64,000 bases of DNA from NCBI RefSeq assembly GCF_021347895.1, contig NC_067122.1, positions 40,172,082 to 40,236,081 of the forward strand, in the 5' to 3' direction. The position numbers were made by a program, and so were the translations under genes. Positions 28,810-40,795 of the stretch are shown here, piece by piece. Source of the stretch: Acanthochromis polyacanthus. Lineage: Eukaryota > Chordata > Actinopteri > Pomacentridae. The notes under the pieces were generated by a model. That model ran no database searches. It had not been told where the DNA came from and saw only the letters and a program-made list of their open reading frames with translations. Each line of letters starts with the position of its first letter. Positions within the stretch are counted from its first letter, which is position 1.

Positions 28810-29341
28810 ACTTAGAACCTTTCAACAGGAACATGAATTTGAGCGCACAGCAAATCAAACCAAGAGATGGCTCAAAAAACAAACAAACAAACAAACAAAC
28901 AAAACAGAGAGCTGAGTTATAGACTAGTCAAAACCTAGACTTGAATGCAGTTGAAATGCTGTAAAGGGCATTTGAAGCAGGAAGAACATGCAAGAAAAAC
29001 CTCAAACAGCTTGCAACTTCAAGGAATTTTTCATGGAAGAATTAGAGCAAGTTGGTGTCAGAGACTGAAGGACAATTGTGCAAAATGTCTATGAGAGATT
29101 TTGTTTGTTTTTTTTCTGCTGAAAGGAACATTTCTAACCCCTGAGGTCAAGGATTTACTTATTTATTCCACAGAAGACCATTGCATAATTGATATTTTTT
29201 GGTTTAAAAAAATAAACTGTCCTTGTTATTCATCTGTACCTTTATCTGTAGCCACTGGATCAAATAGCATCAAATGCTCATTGGTCCAAATGTAATGGAA
29301 GCCCACATTTCCCATGGGATGTACTTACTTTTGTCCATAGC
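28810..29341 (+). mobile_element. Tc1-like element, decayed 3' half
   Basis: A degraded transposase end (28818-29100) is followed by a terminal region with ACTTATTTATTCCACAGAAG and the end GTACTTACTTTTGTCCATAG, as in Tc1 elements ending in TTTTGTCCA. An (AAAC)n microsatellite (28875-28905) has grown inside the coding remnant. The left half is not recognisable. Confidence 0.65.
28818..29100 (+). pseudogene. Tc1-family transposase C-terminal pseudogene
   Basis: Translation in broken frames gives FQQEHEFERTANQTKRWLK (family [19 protein letters not shown]) and then TSQNLDLNAVEML (family PSQNPDLNPVEMLW) and a final QLCKMSM. The second catalytic Asp region is mutated (DND to EHE-like), stops are present, and the (AAAC)n tract splits the two motifs. 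Confidence 0.65.
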
Positions 29342-29424
29342 AGATACCAGAATCTCTGCACCATAAATACATTACTGCAGTATTATTATCCCATCTAAGA
29401 GCAATAGCAAACCAAATTTGTTAT

Positions 29425-29592
29425 ATTCAATTCAATTCAATTCAATTTTATTTATATAGCGTCAATTACAGTCAAATCGTCTCAAGACGCTTTACAGAAC
29501 CCATATGCCTGACCCCCAGAGCAAGCCCAAAGGCGACAGTGGCAAGGAAAAACACCCTTTTAACAGGGAAGAAACCTCGAGGAGAACCCATA
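29425..29592 (-). repeat. L2-type LINE 3' end, minus orientation
   Basis: It starts with the reversed tail (ATTCA)n-like TTCAATTCAATTCAATTTTA, then TTTATATAGCGTCAATTACA, then CAAGCCCAAAGGCGACAGTG and a TTAACAGGGAAGAAACC block, the same order as the copy at 58664. Only the 3' untranslated part remains. Confidence 0.82.
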
Positions 29593-29651
29593 TAAATTGC
29601 ATTATCAGTTACATATGCCATAAAAATAGAATTTGGTGTGTAAAATCAGAT

Positions 29652-29940
29652 ATTCATCCATAGACAGTCTATTCCAGCTGACTTTGGATGAAGACAGGGG
29701 ACACCGTGGACAGGTCACCAGTCTATCACAGGGCTACATATACAGACAATCACATTCACACTGGACAATTTAGAATTACCAATTAACCTCAGCATGTTTT
29801 TGGACTGTGGGAGGAAGCTGGAGTACACAGTGAGAATCCACGCATGCAAGTCTATGCAGAAAGATCCCAGGAAGGCCAGAACACAAACCGGGGATCTTCT
29901 AACTGCATGGTGACAGTGCTAACCACCAAGTCACCGTGCA
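29652..29940 (-). repeat. tRNA-derived SINE, diverged, minus orientation
   Basis: It carries the family body (CCAGCTGACTTTGGATGAAG, ACAGGTCACCAGTCTATCAC) and a decayed head near 29900-29940. It is more diverged than the other copies and has internal deletions. Confidence 0.8.
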
Positions 29941-29944
29941 ACCC

Positions 29945-30504
29945 TAAAATCTCATATATTTTTTATAAATTACATTGCTATATTTTTCAAAATAATTGAT
30001 AGTGATGGTACATGTAGGAGTTTACTAAAATCAATCTGGGGGCTAAATCCCTATTGGGTAGAGTAAATGAGGTTCCTGTCTAACAACAGTATCAGACAGA
30101 AGATATTTATTCTAATGGGAGTCTTAACTGATATAATTTCATTACAATTGCTAAGCTGTAGCATTCTAGTTGTGTGTCAGTAGACTGTGAGCAGATTATG
30201 ATTGCACTACCTCATTACTGGTGTCCTTGTGTTACTTTATGCAAGGACAGTCATCATCTCTGTGCTTATTAGTGTGTTACATTTTTAATTCGAATGCATT
30301 TTTAAACAGCCACGCCTTCATGCAAATTGGCTCCGTTCGACGCTTTTCACTGCAAACCACAATGTCAGTTCGGTTCGTCTGCTTATCTGCATAACTTATT
30401 AATTTAGAAAATGGGGCAGAGTGGCTCTTTTGACCTCTGGCATTTAAAGTGAAGCCACACAGAAAACACTCACACTCGCCATGCAAACATGTGCCTAAAT
30501 GTAT
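29945..30504. other. No feature recognised
   Basis: Nothing supported. Confidence 0.5.
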
Positions 30505-30509
30505 GCACG

Positions 30510-30557
<48 letters not shown>
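30505..30557. repeat. (CG)n(CA)n microsatellite
   Basis: ACGC units pass through GCGCGC into a pure CA run. Confidence 0.95.
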
Positions 30558-30561
<4 letters not shown>

Positions 30562-31529
30562 TACAGTTACAACAAACCACCCTAACATATTCTATTATGG
30601 AACAGCTAGAGGAAACTTCAGGAAATGCTTCAAACAGTAATACAGTCTTATCTACTGGGGTTTAAGAAGGTAGCTTCAGGTCACAAGGTCTTTGGTCTAA
30701 ATTCCTGGGAAAACAGGAAAATGCTCATCTTTTTAACAGTTACAGAATATTACAGGATATACTGGCTGCCAAATGTTGAGAATAAAGTTTTGCATGTAAA
30801 GGTTTTGATTTCAATGCACCACTTTTGACCATGACTCCTTGAAATGGTGACATGTCTTTACAATAGTTAATGCATCATGTACACTAAGACTTCGGACATT
30901 GAGACTTGAAATTTTCAGGGTTTCTTGCTCTCAAACAGAAACAACATGTTAAGTTGCTCTTTAAAGTACATTCTCAAATTCACCTAGAAGCCTCTCTGTC
31001 AGTAAATCTTAAAAATGCAGAGGGGTCTTGCCTCAAGAAGCTACTATCACACTGTGTCTGCTGGAAAGACAGGAAGTCTGATGGATCTTTGACAGCCACG
31101 AGAAACACATTTAGAGCCCTTTGAGACAGTCACTGCTCAGGTACATTATTCTAGTGGAACTAGCAGTTCGCTTGTGCGTGTCTCTGTGGGGGAGTGTCAG
31201 TATGAGATGCTATCAAAAAGTTCAGAGTTTGTGCCTATAAAAATCAAAACATTCACTCGATTTGAATTTGGCCACTATCCACTGTAAAGTAAAGTCTTTG
31301 TGTAGCTATACACTGCTCCTTGTGCTCCCGCCACACGAGGAAACCCTTCCTGGAAGTCTTGTCATGTAAGCATGCAATGCAACTCCTGAATTTCATTTTG
31401 CAGAAGAAGACAAAGAAGTAGAATCAGTGGCAGCCTCATAAAAAAAAACACACATACTCATTGTGCTCATTGCAGTTGGAGCATCGACGTTATCACATTA
31501 GAGTTGAAATCATTCACACTAAATCTTTT
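30558..31529. other. No gene recognised
   Basis: The short frames at 30625-30828 and 30906-31124 are unsupported. Confidence 0.55.
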
Positions 31530-31852
31530 AGCTAGCGGAAATCGAGGAAAATAATGGATATCTAGGATGCACACATTTAGAGCTCATTCACGCTGCCACT
31601 ACATGTTCATTGGCAGAGCTAAGACTGTCTTCAAGAGAGATGAGTTGACATTCACACACAAAGGTATTGGATTTGTCGGTCCTAAAAGATGACAGATCTA
31701 TGCAGAAAGTGTCCTGGAGTCCAGTTCAATATTTAACACCTTCCTGTTGGTTCCAGTACCAGGACCAAGACTTTTCTGTTATTAAAATTTAAGAAATGTA
31801 ATTTTTAGAGAGTTGCAGAGCATATCACCTTCAGTATAGTTCTAGTGTAATC
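31530..31852. repeat. Direct duplication unit A (~320 bp)
   Basis: It shares GGATATCTAGGATGCACACA, TTTAGAGCTCATTCAC, GATTTGTCGGTCCTAAAAGA and AACACCTTCCTGTT in the same order and orientation with 33499-33812. There are many point differences and small indels, so the duplication is not recent. Confidence 0.85.
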
Positions 31853-32686
31853 TCTTTACAGTCCAATGCTGGAGGACCAATTTACAAAGCACAAACTGTT
31901 GAATTTACCCTCACTCACAAGATCTGACATCGACATAGGCTCAAGGAAGAGGCTATGGAATTTAAATTCAAGCAGACAGAAACAGGCTAACTATACTCAC
32001 AGTATAAATTTTCCTGGAAAAAAAACCAGCATCGTTGTGATGACAGAAATATGTGGCCAGCACAAAAAATATTGATATCTTTGTGGACAGTATCTTTAAA
32101 GTACTGTCGTTGCAGTTGACCCTCTAATGGTTCATATTCACTATACAGGCGAGAAAATTTCTATCTTCTGCTTGTATAATCTACTTTTAAGACAAATGTA
32201 TTTCCCAAAGACCTGAAGTGATCCTGTAATCAATTTGCCTCAAACCCATTGACACCATAGTTAAAACAAGCAGCCTCATAACATATGCATACCTTCAGTA
32301 AGATTATGCTGTTGTTCAGTTTTAGCCACTGAATTTTAAGACCTGTCATTTTACCGCATGTGACTTCTAAATAGATGACTTCAGCACTTCAGAGTTTTTT
32401 GCCAGACTTTCTCTTCCATTGAAGTTGATAATTTGACATGTAAATGAAGCAGAAGTAGACAGTAGACTACTTAGGCTGTTTAAATTGTCTTTCTTTGGCT
32501 GAATCATTTCAGTTTTCGTTCCTTCTTGACAATCTGACTTTTTGCCTTGCATTTCTTGTGCTGTCAAGCTTAAACGACAGGCCTGCCTCACATTATAGAC
32601 TATGAGTAAAGTTTAAATTAAAGATTAACAAGGAAAGACTTGTTTAAATTATTTATGAGTCATGCGTCCACCTATGTATATGACCT

Positions 32687-32690
<4 letters not shown>
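31853..32690. other. No feature recognised
   Basis: AT-rich spacer between the duplicated units. Confidence 0.5.
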
Positions 32691-32721
<31 letters not shown>

Positions 32722-32745
32722 GCGTGTGTGTGTGCGTGTGTGCGT
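32691..32745. repeat. (TG)n microsatellite with GCG interruptions
   Basis: TG units broken by several TGCG steps. Confidence 0.93.
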
Positions 32746-32872
32746 AAGGTTAAACTTTGCATGTGACATCCAGCTCATAATAAATGTGTGACTGACATAA
32801 ATCAGACATTCATGTGTCATAGTTAGTTACCTGTTAACTGGACATACATTATGAATAAGCATCAACCAGTCA

Positions 32873-33194
32873 GGGCTGTACAGTGGAGTGGTGGTTAGCA
32901 CTTTCGCCTTGCAGCTAGAAGATTCCCGGGACCTTTCTGCAGGAAGTTTGCATGTTCTCCCTGTGCATGTGTGGGTTTTTTGCAGGTACTCTGGCTTCCT
33001 CCCACAGTCCAAAAACATGCAGAGGTTAACTGATTGAATGTGAGTGTGACTGTTTGTCTCTATGTGCAGCCCTGCGACAGACTGGCGACCTGTCTCGGGT
33101 GTCCCCTGCCTTCACCCTAAGTCAGCTGGGATAGACTCCAGCCCCCCTGCGACCCTAATGAGGATTGAGCAGCATATGAATAATGGATGGATGG
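32873..33194 (+). repeat. tRNA-derived SINE, plus orientation
   Basis: The head has GTGGTTAGCACTTTCGCC, but the B-box region is deleted just after the AGAAGATTCCCGGG segment. The common body and TGGATGGATGG tail follow. The 12-bp duplication ATCAACCAGTCA is perfect (32861-32872 and 33195-33206). Loss of the B-box would have silenced its own promoter. Confidence 0.92.
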
Positions 33195-33498
33195 ATCAAC
33201 CAGTCATTCAAAAATAAAGAGCTGTGCAGTCAAAATAGATTATGTCAATAGATATGCTCATATGTATGCATATAATTTAGCTATTTAGGTGAACATAACC
33301 GCAATATTTAGAGAAAAATAAAAAACTTTAACTGAACCTAAATGGCTCTAACCAGTGTTACCATTAGCTGCAATCATGTCTTTAACACACATCTAAATCT
33401 ACAACCAATTTAAAAACCTTATAACTGCTGGCCAGCTGTGTTCACTGTGAAACTTTCCTTTGTATATCTGTTGGAAAAATAAAAGTCAAATACGCCAG

Positions 33499-33812
33499 TT
33501 AGCTGCTGAAATTTAGGAAAATATTGGATATCTAGGATGCACACATTTAGAGCTCATTCACATCACTGCTAGTTTGTGGCCAGAGCTAAGACTGCCTTTG
33601 AGAGATATGGGGTGACATTCACACACAAAGGCAATAGATTTGTCGGTCCTAAAAGATGACAAATGTAGTCAGAAAGTGTCTTGACTCCAGTTCCATACTA
33701 AACACCTTCCTGTTTGTTCGCGTACCAGAACCAAGGTATTAGAATGCAAGAAGATGTCATTTTTGGAGAGTTGCAGAACATATCCCATTCAGTATAGAGC
33801 CTATTGTGATGA
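33499..33812. repeat. Direct duplication unit B (~310 bp)
   Basis: Partner of 31530-31852, about 2 kb away, same orientation. No terminal inverted repeats, A-rich tail or open frame shared by the units is visible, so their class is unknown. Confidence 0.85.
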
Positions 33813-34910
33813 AAGTAGATGTGACATTGTTGTTCCTCATTTCTGTTGCACCAAATTTGGCAGAGATGCAGTTCTGAATTTCAAGTGTTTCAAACCTTCT
33901 CAAAAGTTGCTAAACTGCATTTTCCATTTTTGATTATGCAGAAGTAAAAATGTTATGTTTTGCTGAAGTTTTTCAAATGTCAGTCTGGAATGATGATGAC
34001 AGATGGAGAATCACTGTATTTCAAATATCTGCAAAATCTCTCTTGTACATAGAGTTAAAGCTTGTTCATTTTAAACTAACTATAACCTCACTGTTATGGT
34101 TCAGTTACACAACAATTGTGGTGCGTGATGCTGTTAGTAAGGTGAAGGATGCTTTTTTTCAGGTGGAAATTTGAAAAAAAGATAGCTTTGAGCTTATAGG
34201 GTTAACACATCTATGTGGTAATGAGTTTCGAAAAAAGAGTGAATAAGCATATTTTCCAAGACATCAAGCTTTTTGTTCAGGGCACAATACACAAGTCATG
34301 TTATTTTGTAATATAACATTCATCATTCGACACCTGTAGCTCTATCCAGTTTGCCATTCACAGAGTGAACCTGATAAAAATTTAGTTTTTCTGGAGCAAC
34401 TATGCATGTCGAGAAACTGAAAAACAGAACTGTATGCATTACCTGCAGTGACACATGCCATTATGCTGCTACTGTGCGGTTCAACATATAAAACAATAGG
34501 CAGGAGCAGCAGCAACTTCTGGCAGCTTCAACGCAAAAGTATCATCTACTGGAGCTAACTTTCATAAATACACACCTGTCCGACCTTTTCTTTGTGATGT
34601 CAGGCCAGTGCAGATAATAATAACTTCAATAAGGTTTGTGCAACAACAGTCAAAATAGGATCCAAGCCAATTCCCCAAACTATCATTGTACCAATTCAAG
34701 CGTGACAAAAGTATAATTCTACATCACCCAATGGCTTTGTGTGATTGCTCCTCTGAAGCAAAGGTGACTGAGCTCTGGTTACACAGGACTGTGAGTAGAG
34801 GGGTGTGTGTTGTGTGTGTTTGTGTGACATTTGTGCTATGTGATCTCTGCTTGCCAAGCCGTGGGTCAGTGGCATCAATAAACATGCAATAAAGATCATA
34901 GGGAAAGAGA
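33813..34910. other. No gene recognised
   Basis: Short frames only (33950-34174, 34686-34892). Confidence 0.55.
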
Positions 34911-34912
34911 GT

Positions 34913-34968
34913 GACACGCACGCAAGCACACACGCACGCACGCACGCACGCGCGCACGCATGCACGCG

Positions 34969-35010
<42 letters not shown>
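34913..35010. repeat. (ACGC)n-(CA)n compound microsatellite
   Basis: CACGCACG-type units and CGCGC steps pass into ~18 CA units. Poly-Cys/Val/Arg frames here are translations of the repeat. Confidence 0.95.
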
Positions 35011-35012
<2 letters not shown>

Positions 35013-35828
35013 GGAGGAAGGTGGTTGGGGCAATGTGAACGAGAGACCCTGTGAGTATCAGTTTTCAGTGCACTTGAGCCTCAGGGTGTGTGTTTGTGTG
35101 TGTGTATAAAGTTGAGTACATGCATGTTAAAGACCTGCACAGTGTCAGCAGGGTTAAGATCTACTACAATGCAGTGCATTAACCACATGTGGAGTCCGTC
35201 CTCCTTTAACAGGGGCTGTTTATGAGCCGATTAAATGGACGAAACATGATACTGTCGCTGATTCTGTGTTTTAGCCACATGGATTTATTTAGATGACAGC
35301 TTCATGCCTTGAGGATGCTTGTGTGTGATCCATGCATATTTGTGTGTGTGTAAAGAGCATGGAATGGCTGGCAGGTATTAGCATGGATTAACTGCTCAGT
35401 CACCTGTGGCTATATCCTGGTGTCTCTTACATTGATAGATGATGCCTTGGTTAAAGTCCCAGGTTTTGTATACCAGCTGTTGTGGTGCAGAAAGACATGA
35501 TGTGAAGTGCTGACAGACTAAAATAGGTAAATATGCATGGAGAAGCATGGGAAATGTAAAAATGTGTAGGTGTTTATTTGGAGAATGGCTTGTTTAAATG
35601 AGTACAGATATTCTGTTCATGATATTTTTGGTCTCAGAGATTTTTGGACAGGGGGATATAACATTTCCTCCCTGAAAACCAGCACATCACTCAATTATGT
35701 TGGAGTTTGTCTTGCAATCTGTGGTATTTCCTCCAAAAAGATACTTTTGCTTGCTTTAATTTAGTACCTCCTCATGCACAACATAACCATTTTGGTAAAA
35801 CAGCTCCAAGTCAGAGGAAAATGCCACC
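35011..35828. other. No feature recognised
   Basis: Nothing supported; a frame at 35570-35764 has no domain. Confidence 0.5.
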
Positions 35829-35832
35829 TTAA

Positions 35833-36274
35833 AGGGGAACTTCGTTTTTTTTAACCTGGGGTCTGTTTTCATATGTCATTTCATACATGTGAGTGATGGA
35901 GAAATGAATTTTCGACATAGCTCCAGTATTTAGCCAGGTAGGCAGCTTAGCAGCTTAGCTAACAGCTCAGCTAGCGAAAAGTATGGGGCAACTTGCCCCC
36001 CCCCCAAAGTCCGCCTTAACGTGCTTTTTCCCCAACACTGACCGGCTCGGATAGTCTCAATGACTGTGGGGAAAAAAGCACGTTAGGGCGGACTTTGACG
36101 CGGGGGGGGCAAGTTGCCCCATACTTTTCGCTAGCTGAGCTGCTAGCTGAGCTGCTAAACTGCCTGCCTGGCTAAATACTGGAGCTATGTCGAAAATTCA
36201 TTTCTCCATCACTCACATGTATGAAATGACAAATGAAAACAGACCCCAGGTTGAAAAAAACCCAAAGTTCCCCT
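35833..36274. mobile_element. Foldback MITE with ~200-bp arms and TTAA flanks
   Basis: Arms 35833-36033 and 36068-36274 are inverted copies with few differences, separated by a 34-bp spacer. Both ends read AGGGGAACTT next to TTAA (35829-35832 and 36275-36278). TTAA duplications occur in the piggyBac and Kolobok superfamilies; a purine start (AGGGG) rather than CCC fits Kolobok better, an inference. GCTAGCTGAGCTGCTAGCTG-like short repeats lie within the arms and C runs sit at the arm interior. No reading frame. Confidence 0.88.
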
Positions 36275-36278
36275 TTAA

Positions 36279-36760
36279 GAAGAAACTGAGGGAACAAATG
36301 TCCCTGCATGTCATTCCACAGCTGTCAACCATCCGATCTCACACCAGTGTTTCTATTATATGCTTTTTGCGGTACACCACACTGTGTAAAACATCCAGGT
36401 ATGAGCTTTTCATTTTTCTTGGCTTTTTTCTTGGCTCTAACCATAGCAACTGTCGCTTAACCTCAGATGCCGACAGATGCACTTTGTGTCTAAATCCAAA
36501 ACCCTTATTCTTGGTTCAATTGCTCTCGAGGTAATTATGGCAGTGGGGTGTAGTGCATGTCAAATGAAACTGCCCAACTTCACACTTCTAACAATTCTAG
36601 CTGCTTGTCGGTGCAATGAAGTGATGATATGGGGAAAAAAAATAAACACAAATTTACATACAAATTTAATCATTTACAATCTGCATCCATCGTCTCACCC
36701 GATGCTCACACTTAAATTACTCAACATCAGTGGAGTTCATAAGATCATAGCAAACATCTG
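36279..36760. other. No feature recognised
   Basis: Short chance frames only. Confidence 0.5.
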
Positions 36761-36886
36761 TATATTATTATATGATAGGGGTTTGTGACTTATTCAACTG
36801 ACAAATAGTAATTAGTAAGGATATTTCCTTACTAATTACTATTTGTCAGTTGAATAAGTCACAAACCCCTATCATATAATAATATA
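36761..36886. repeat. Perfect hairpin, 61-bp arms, 4-base loop
   Basis: Bases 36761-36821 are the exact reverse complement of 36826-36886; the loop is TATT (36822-36825). The arms contain TGATAGGGGTTTGTGACTTA and TTCAACTGACAAATAGTAAT. Pairing stops abruptly at both outer ends and I see no flanking direct repeat. Confidence 0.95.
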
Positions 36887-37102
36887 GACCTACCATTTAT
36901 CAAAATGAACAGCAGAAGCCACGCTTTCTGATGATGCTAGTTGTTTTTCTCTGTGACAAAGAAGAATTAAATATATAAAGGATGAAAGACTGCGGGAAGC
37001 AAAAGTCATGTCAAAAGCATTCTATCTAGTAGTTGTCACAGAGAATGAGGGGCGTTCCTATACAGAGCAGCTTTTTTACACCAGGCAATATTAAAAACAA
37101 AA
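36887..37102. other. No feature recognised
   Basis: May include decayed 5' parts of the Tc1 remnant that follows, but no motif can be shown. Confidence 0.4.
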
Positions 37103-37245
37103 AAATCTATTGACTGATGAATCCAAGTTCGAGATTAGTGGCAGTAACAGTGGAGTTTATTTAAGGAGACCAACAGGAGAGAGAATGATATCAAACCAAC
37201 AGTGATACACTGTGGGAAAAATTCAAGCCGGGGGAGGTTTGTATT
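37103..37245 (+). pseudogene. Tc1-family transposase fragment around the first catalytic Asp
   Basis: Plus-strand translation gives LLTDESKFEISGSNSG, then VYLRRPTGERM, then in another frame KPTV and a decayed glycine-rich region. This matches the Tc1 block VLFTDESKFExFGS...[21 protein letters not shown]. Only ~45 codons survive, the frame breaks after the ERM motif, and no ends are visible. Confidence 0.62.
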
Positions 37246-37672
37246 GAACTAAAAACAAATGCAAAACACAAGAATCTTCATGAGTTCACTCAGATTTGAG
37301 GACACTACAGCGTATCTCATCAACATGTAAGTAAATATAAATAATGGAGCACTAAAGGGCTCCTGCCAAGTTTGTTATTTAAATTACTTACAATTGCTTT
37401 GCCAACCAAGGAAATGCATTACCCACGTCATACAGCACTGCATCATTTTACATACCTTATACAATGCACGTCAACACCAAATGCATCTTACAGCCAGAGG
37501 AAATAACAATCTTGAGCGCAATTATAATAAATCTGCTGCTTTTTTGAAGTGATCTGCATTAATGCTGGAAAGTAGGACAGCATCTGACAAGCTAGTGTGT
37601 GTACCAGGAATCATTTGCATTAGGAGACCATCAGCATGTCAAGGCTTATAGAGAAGGACATGGGCAACATAT

Positions 37673-37900
37673 GAAGAGTTCATTTGCAAAAACAGGTAAC
37701 TCCGTTTTCAGAAAACTCATTTTTTATTGTTTACTTGAGATAATAATAATAACACTAACAATTTATTTATTCTCTATTTTGTCATGTATTTTACTACTGA
37801 GTCAAATACACTCAGCTTCAGTTTGATTGATATTATCTCAAGTAAACAATTAAAAAAACAGCTTTCTGAAAATTGATCTGTTTTTACAAATGAACTCTTC
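37673..37900. mobile_element. MITE, GAAGAG-ended family, copy 2 (228 bp)
   Basis: The ends are GAAGAGTTCATTTGCAAAAA and, reversed, GAAGAGTTCATTTGTAAAAA. ATAT flanks both sides (37669-37672 and 37901-37904). The body aligns end to end with 16310-16538, including AGGTAACTCCGTTTTCAGAA and TCAGTTTGATTGATATTATC. The inner inverted block GTTTACTTGAGATAAT is perfect. No coding capacity. Confidence 0.85.
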
Positions 37901-37904
37901 ATAT

Positions 37905-40778
37905 GTTTTGATGATGATGTCTGTCACGTGCCAGTAGTAAGTGTTGTGTTTAATTGCTTCAAAGAACATTCATATGTAGTGTGATGGTCTGTTAATGCTT
38001 TATGGTTTCTTTCATCATAACAGACTTTTGGCTTGAATCATACATACTGCATCTGGAGGATATATTTTTACTTGTTCTCATATTTAGAAGGCAAATATAA
38101 AGGCTTCTTTAATCATATTTTTGCAAGCCTGACCCACATACTGCTGCATATGACAATCAATCTAACATGTTTAATGTTTTTGCAAAAAAAGTTCATTTCT
38201 CAGCAATTTCTTAATACATTTATTAGAAATGCACCTTAAGAGCTGCGTATGACCACAGATAATAATAGTTTATATTGCTATGATGAATTTTAGTGAACAT
38301 GTAAATACACATCAGCACGAACATTTTTTTTTATCCATAACTCTACAAATTCTTATTACTTTAAACAATACTAGTCACTTCAAATAAAGTTGGACATGTA
38401 TGTCCCTATTTTGAAAAGTTGTGCAATTACACTGAAGGCAGAGCATCTCAAAGATGCATTGTGTCGAGCACAGTTACATACATTCACACTCTAATACTCG
38501 TGTTTGTTTATTTGGTTTATTATTTATGATAAATTGTAGTCATTAAAGGGTGGAACTTAGGCAGCATTCATAACACATTGGCTGTGCTCAGCACAAGGTC
38601 ATTTTGTATTGAAGATTTCATCCGTTGGAAATGATACATCAACTGAGCAGCTTTGGCGGAGTATTGTACTCTCTGGGTGCTTTTCTTGTACTAGTTATGT
38701 TTACTTCAAGAGCTTCATCAGTTATACTGCACTCCTCTGTGTCTTTGTTTTATCTTCCACACAATAGAACAATCAACAAACCACCCAGCACATTCTGTTC
38801 AGTTTCAGTCAGTTGTGCAATGGCTTTCAACTGTCCCGCACCAACATGCTGTAAATGTCGCAGTCATGGCATCAGAAGGTGTAATTTCAGATTATTGCCT
38901 GTGTGGAGCCATTAAAGATGCCCAGCTGCACATATGGCTTCATGCCTTTTTGTGAGAAGTTACTGTCACAGTGTGTAGATGAGAAGTCACGGATTAATTT
39001 TTGGATGCTTCAGGGTACAGGTATGGTATGTTGTATGCAGGTGTCCATTTAAGAATCATGATTTCTGAGCCATGTGTGCCTGGAAAACCAAAGAATAAAA
39101 CATGTTTTAATATTTGATTAAAAGCAAGCAACAAAACAAAAATCTAACCAAAAAAAAGCACTGAAACATGAAATAAATATACAGTGTTCTTGGATAGAGA
39201 ATAATAAATATTTCAACTTGCTGCAGTGTCCATGTTTGAGGCCACTGTTTGGTTTAGTTGATGTGTATTGAAGAGGATCATTTACAAACTCAAACTTACA
39301 CAGTCGATCCCTTGCAACTGTGTGCAAGGGATCGAATAACTGTGTCTGTGCAAGAGTGGACGAGGACCTGACATGTCTATTGGGTGTGAGCAACCTGGCA
39401 GGATATTGGATATGACGATGGTATATTGGTTCTTAATCCACAGAGGAATTTAATGCATCCGTTGGTGAGTTCACATCTCTCCCATCCACAGAAAAGTGTC
39501 ATCTGGACTGGTTACAGGATTAAATGAAACTTCCTGTTGCAAAAACTGCAATGCAACAGAAAATCATGCAAGAGTTGTGTCCACTCAACCCTACTAAACC
39601 TAATCCTTTCATTTTATCCAGTAAGTTGATTCATTTATTCATGGATGTTGAAATCAGGGTGTTTGGAGGGTAATTAACTGTTTTTTATTTATTTATTTTC
39701 TGCGGTAAAAGACCAAAAGTTTACTCATTTATATTGATAAAATTAAGGTGTTTTATTATGGTGTTAAGAGATGACTAATGGGTTTATTTCCTTATTTTTA
39801 TACCTTAAAATAAATTCCTCTCATTATTTAGATGATGAAATACAGCTATCTTTCCATGATATTAAGAGATTAATAGATTTAAAACTATTGTATTTATACA
39901 TTTATACAATCATAAAAATAATAATAATAATGAGGAACTATTTTTATTGTGATTCATGGGTAAAAAATTGATAGTAAAATATTAGGGTCAAGGTTAGGTT
40001 ATTATTTAGGTTAGGTTATTAATAATTAATCATTAATTATACATGCAGTTTAAGGGTTGTGTAGAGTTCTAAAACTGACCCAAGCCATGAAAATCAGACC
40101 TGTACTTATACCTAGATAGTTTTACTTGTAGTAGTTACTAATAATTCAATAAGGGATTTGATAAATTTTGGTGAGTTTTAAGGGGTTTTAAAAGGGTCAT
40201 TTACAGTCTACGTAAAATCTTGTTTACATATATGCTATTTGCACATATAAATGCTGCCAAATGCTACATTGCATACATTAACTCAGTTTTGCTGCATTGT
40301 TAAGAATAAAATCAAGGCAAACATGAATATAAGAAAATATGAATGAATAAAATGCACTATCTGGTACACAGTAATGTGAGGAAAAGAACAACTATCATAG
40401 GCCTGACAGAGACTGTGACCTTGACATTATAACATCACATTCAAACCTTCTGAGCCTGCTGGGCTTTGCTGTGGGACTACACCCAGAGCACAATAAAGGA
40501 CAGAGGGGTGATTGTTTCATACCGTGTAGGTCCTGAGGCCTATAATTACCAAAACTGTCAATTTGAATTAGAACAGAAATAAATATACATTGATGCCATC
40601 TGGCCCCTTGGTGGTCACGGATCCCTAGATACACATATCTAGGTCCTGTATAGCAAGGAAAGTCATGGGGTTAAAACACTTTACAAACCATGTAGCCATC
40701 CATATAATCTATTAAGAATCCCTTAATTCATCTCTTATTTATGCCCTTCAAATGCCACTGAAATACTCTAACGTTGGA
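37905..40778. other. No gene or element recognised; one short hairpin
   Basis: Nearly 2.9 kb of AT-rich sequence. The frames at 38033-38239, 38625-38915 and 39118-39393 have no domain. The only structure noted is the hairpin at 39305-39334. Confidence 0.55.
39305..39334. repeat. Hairpin, perfect 12-bp arms, 6-base loop
   Basis: CGATCCCTTGCA, loop ACTGTG, TGCAAGGGATCG. Perfect pairing. Confidence 0.85.
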
Positions 40779-40795
40779 GTCTGATTCCGGAGAAT

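Noticed and set aside
34696..35011. Two overlapping ~100-codon Cys/Val/Arg frames
   Set aside because: Translations of the (ACGC)n(CA)n microsatellite.
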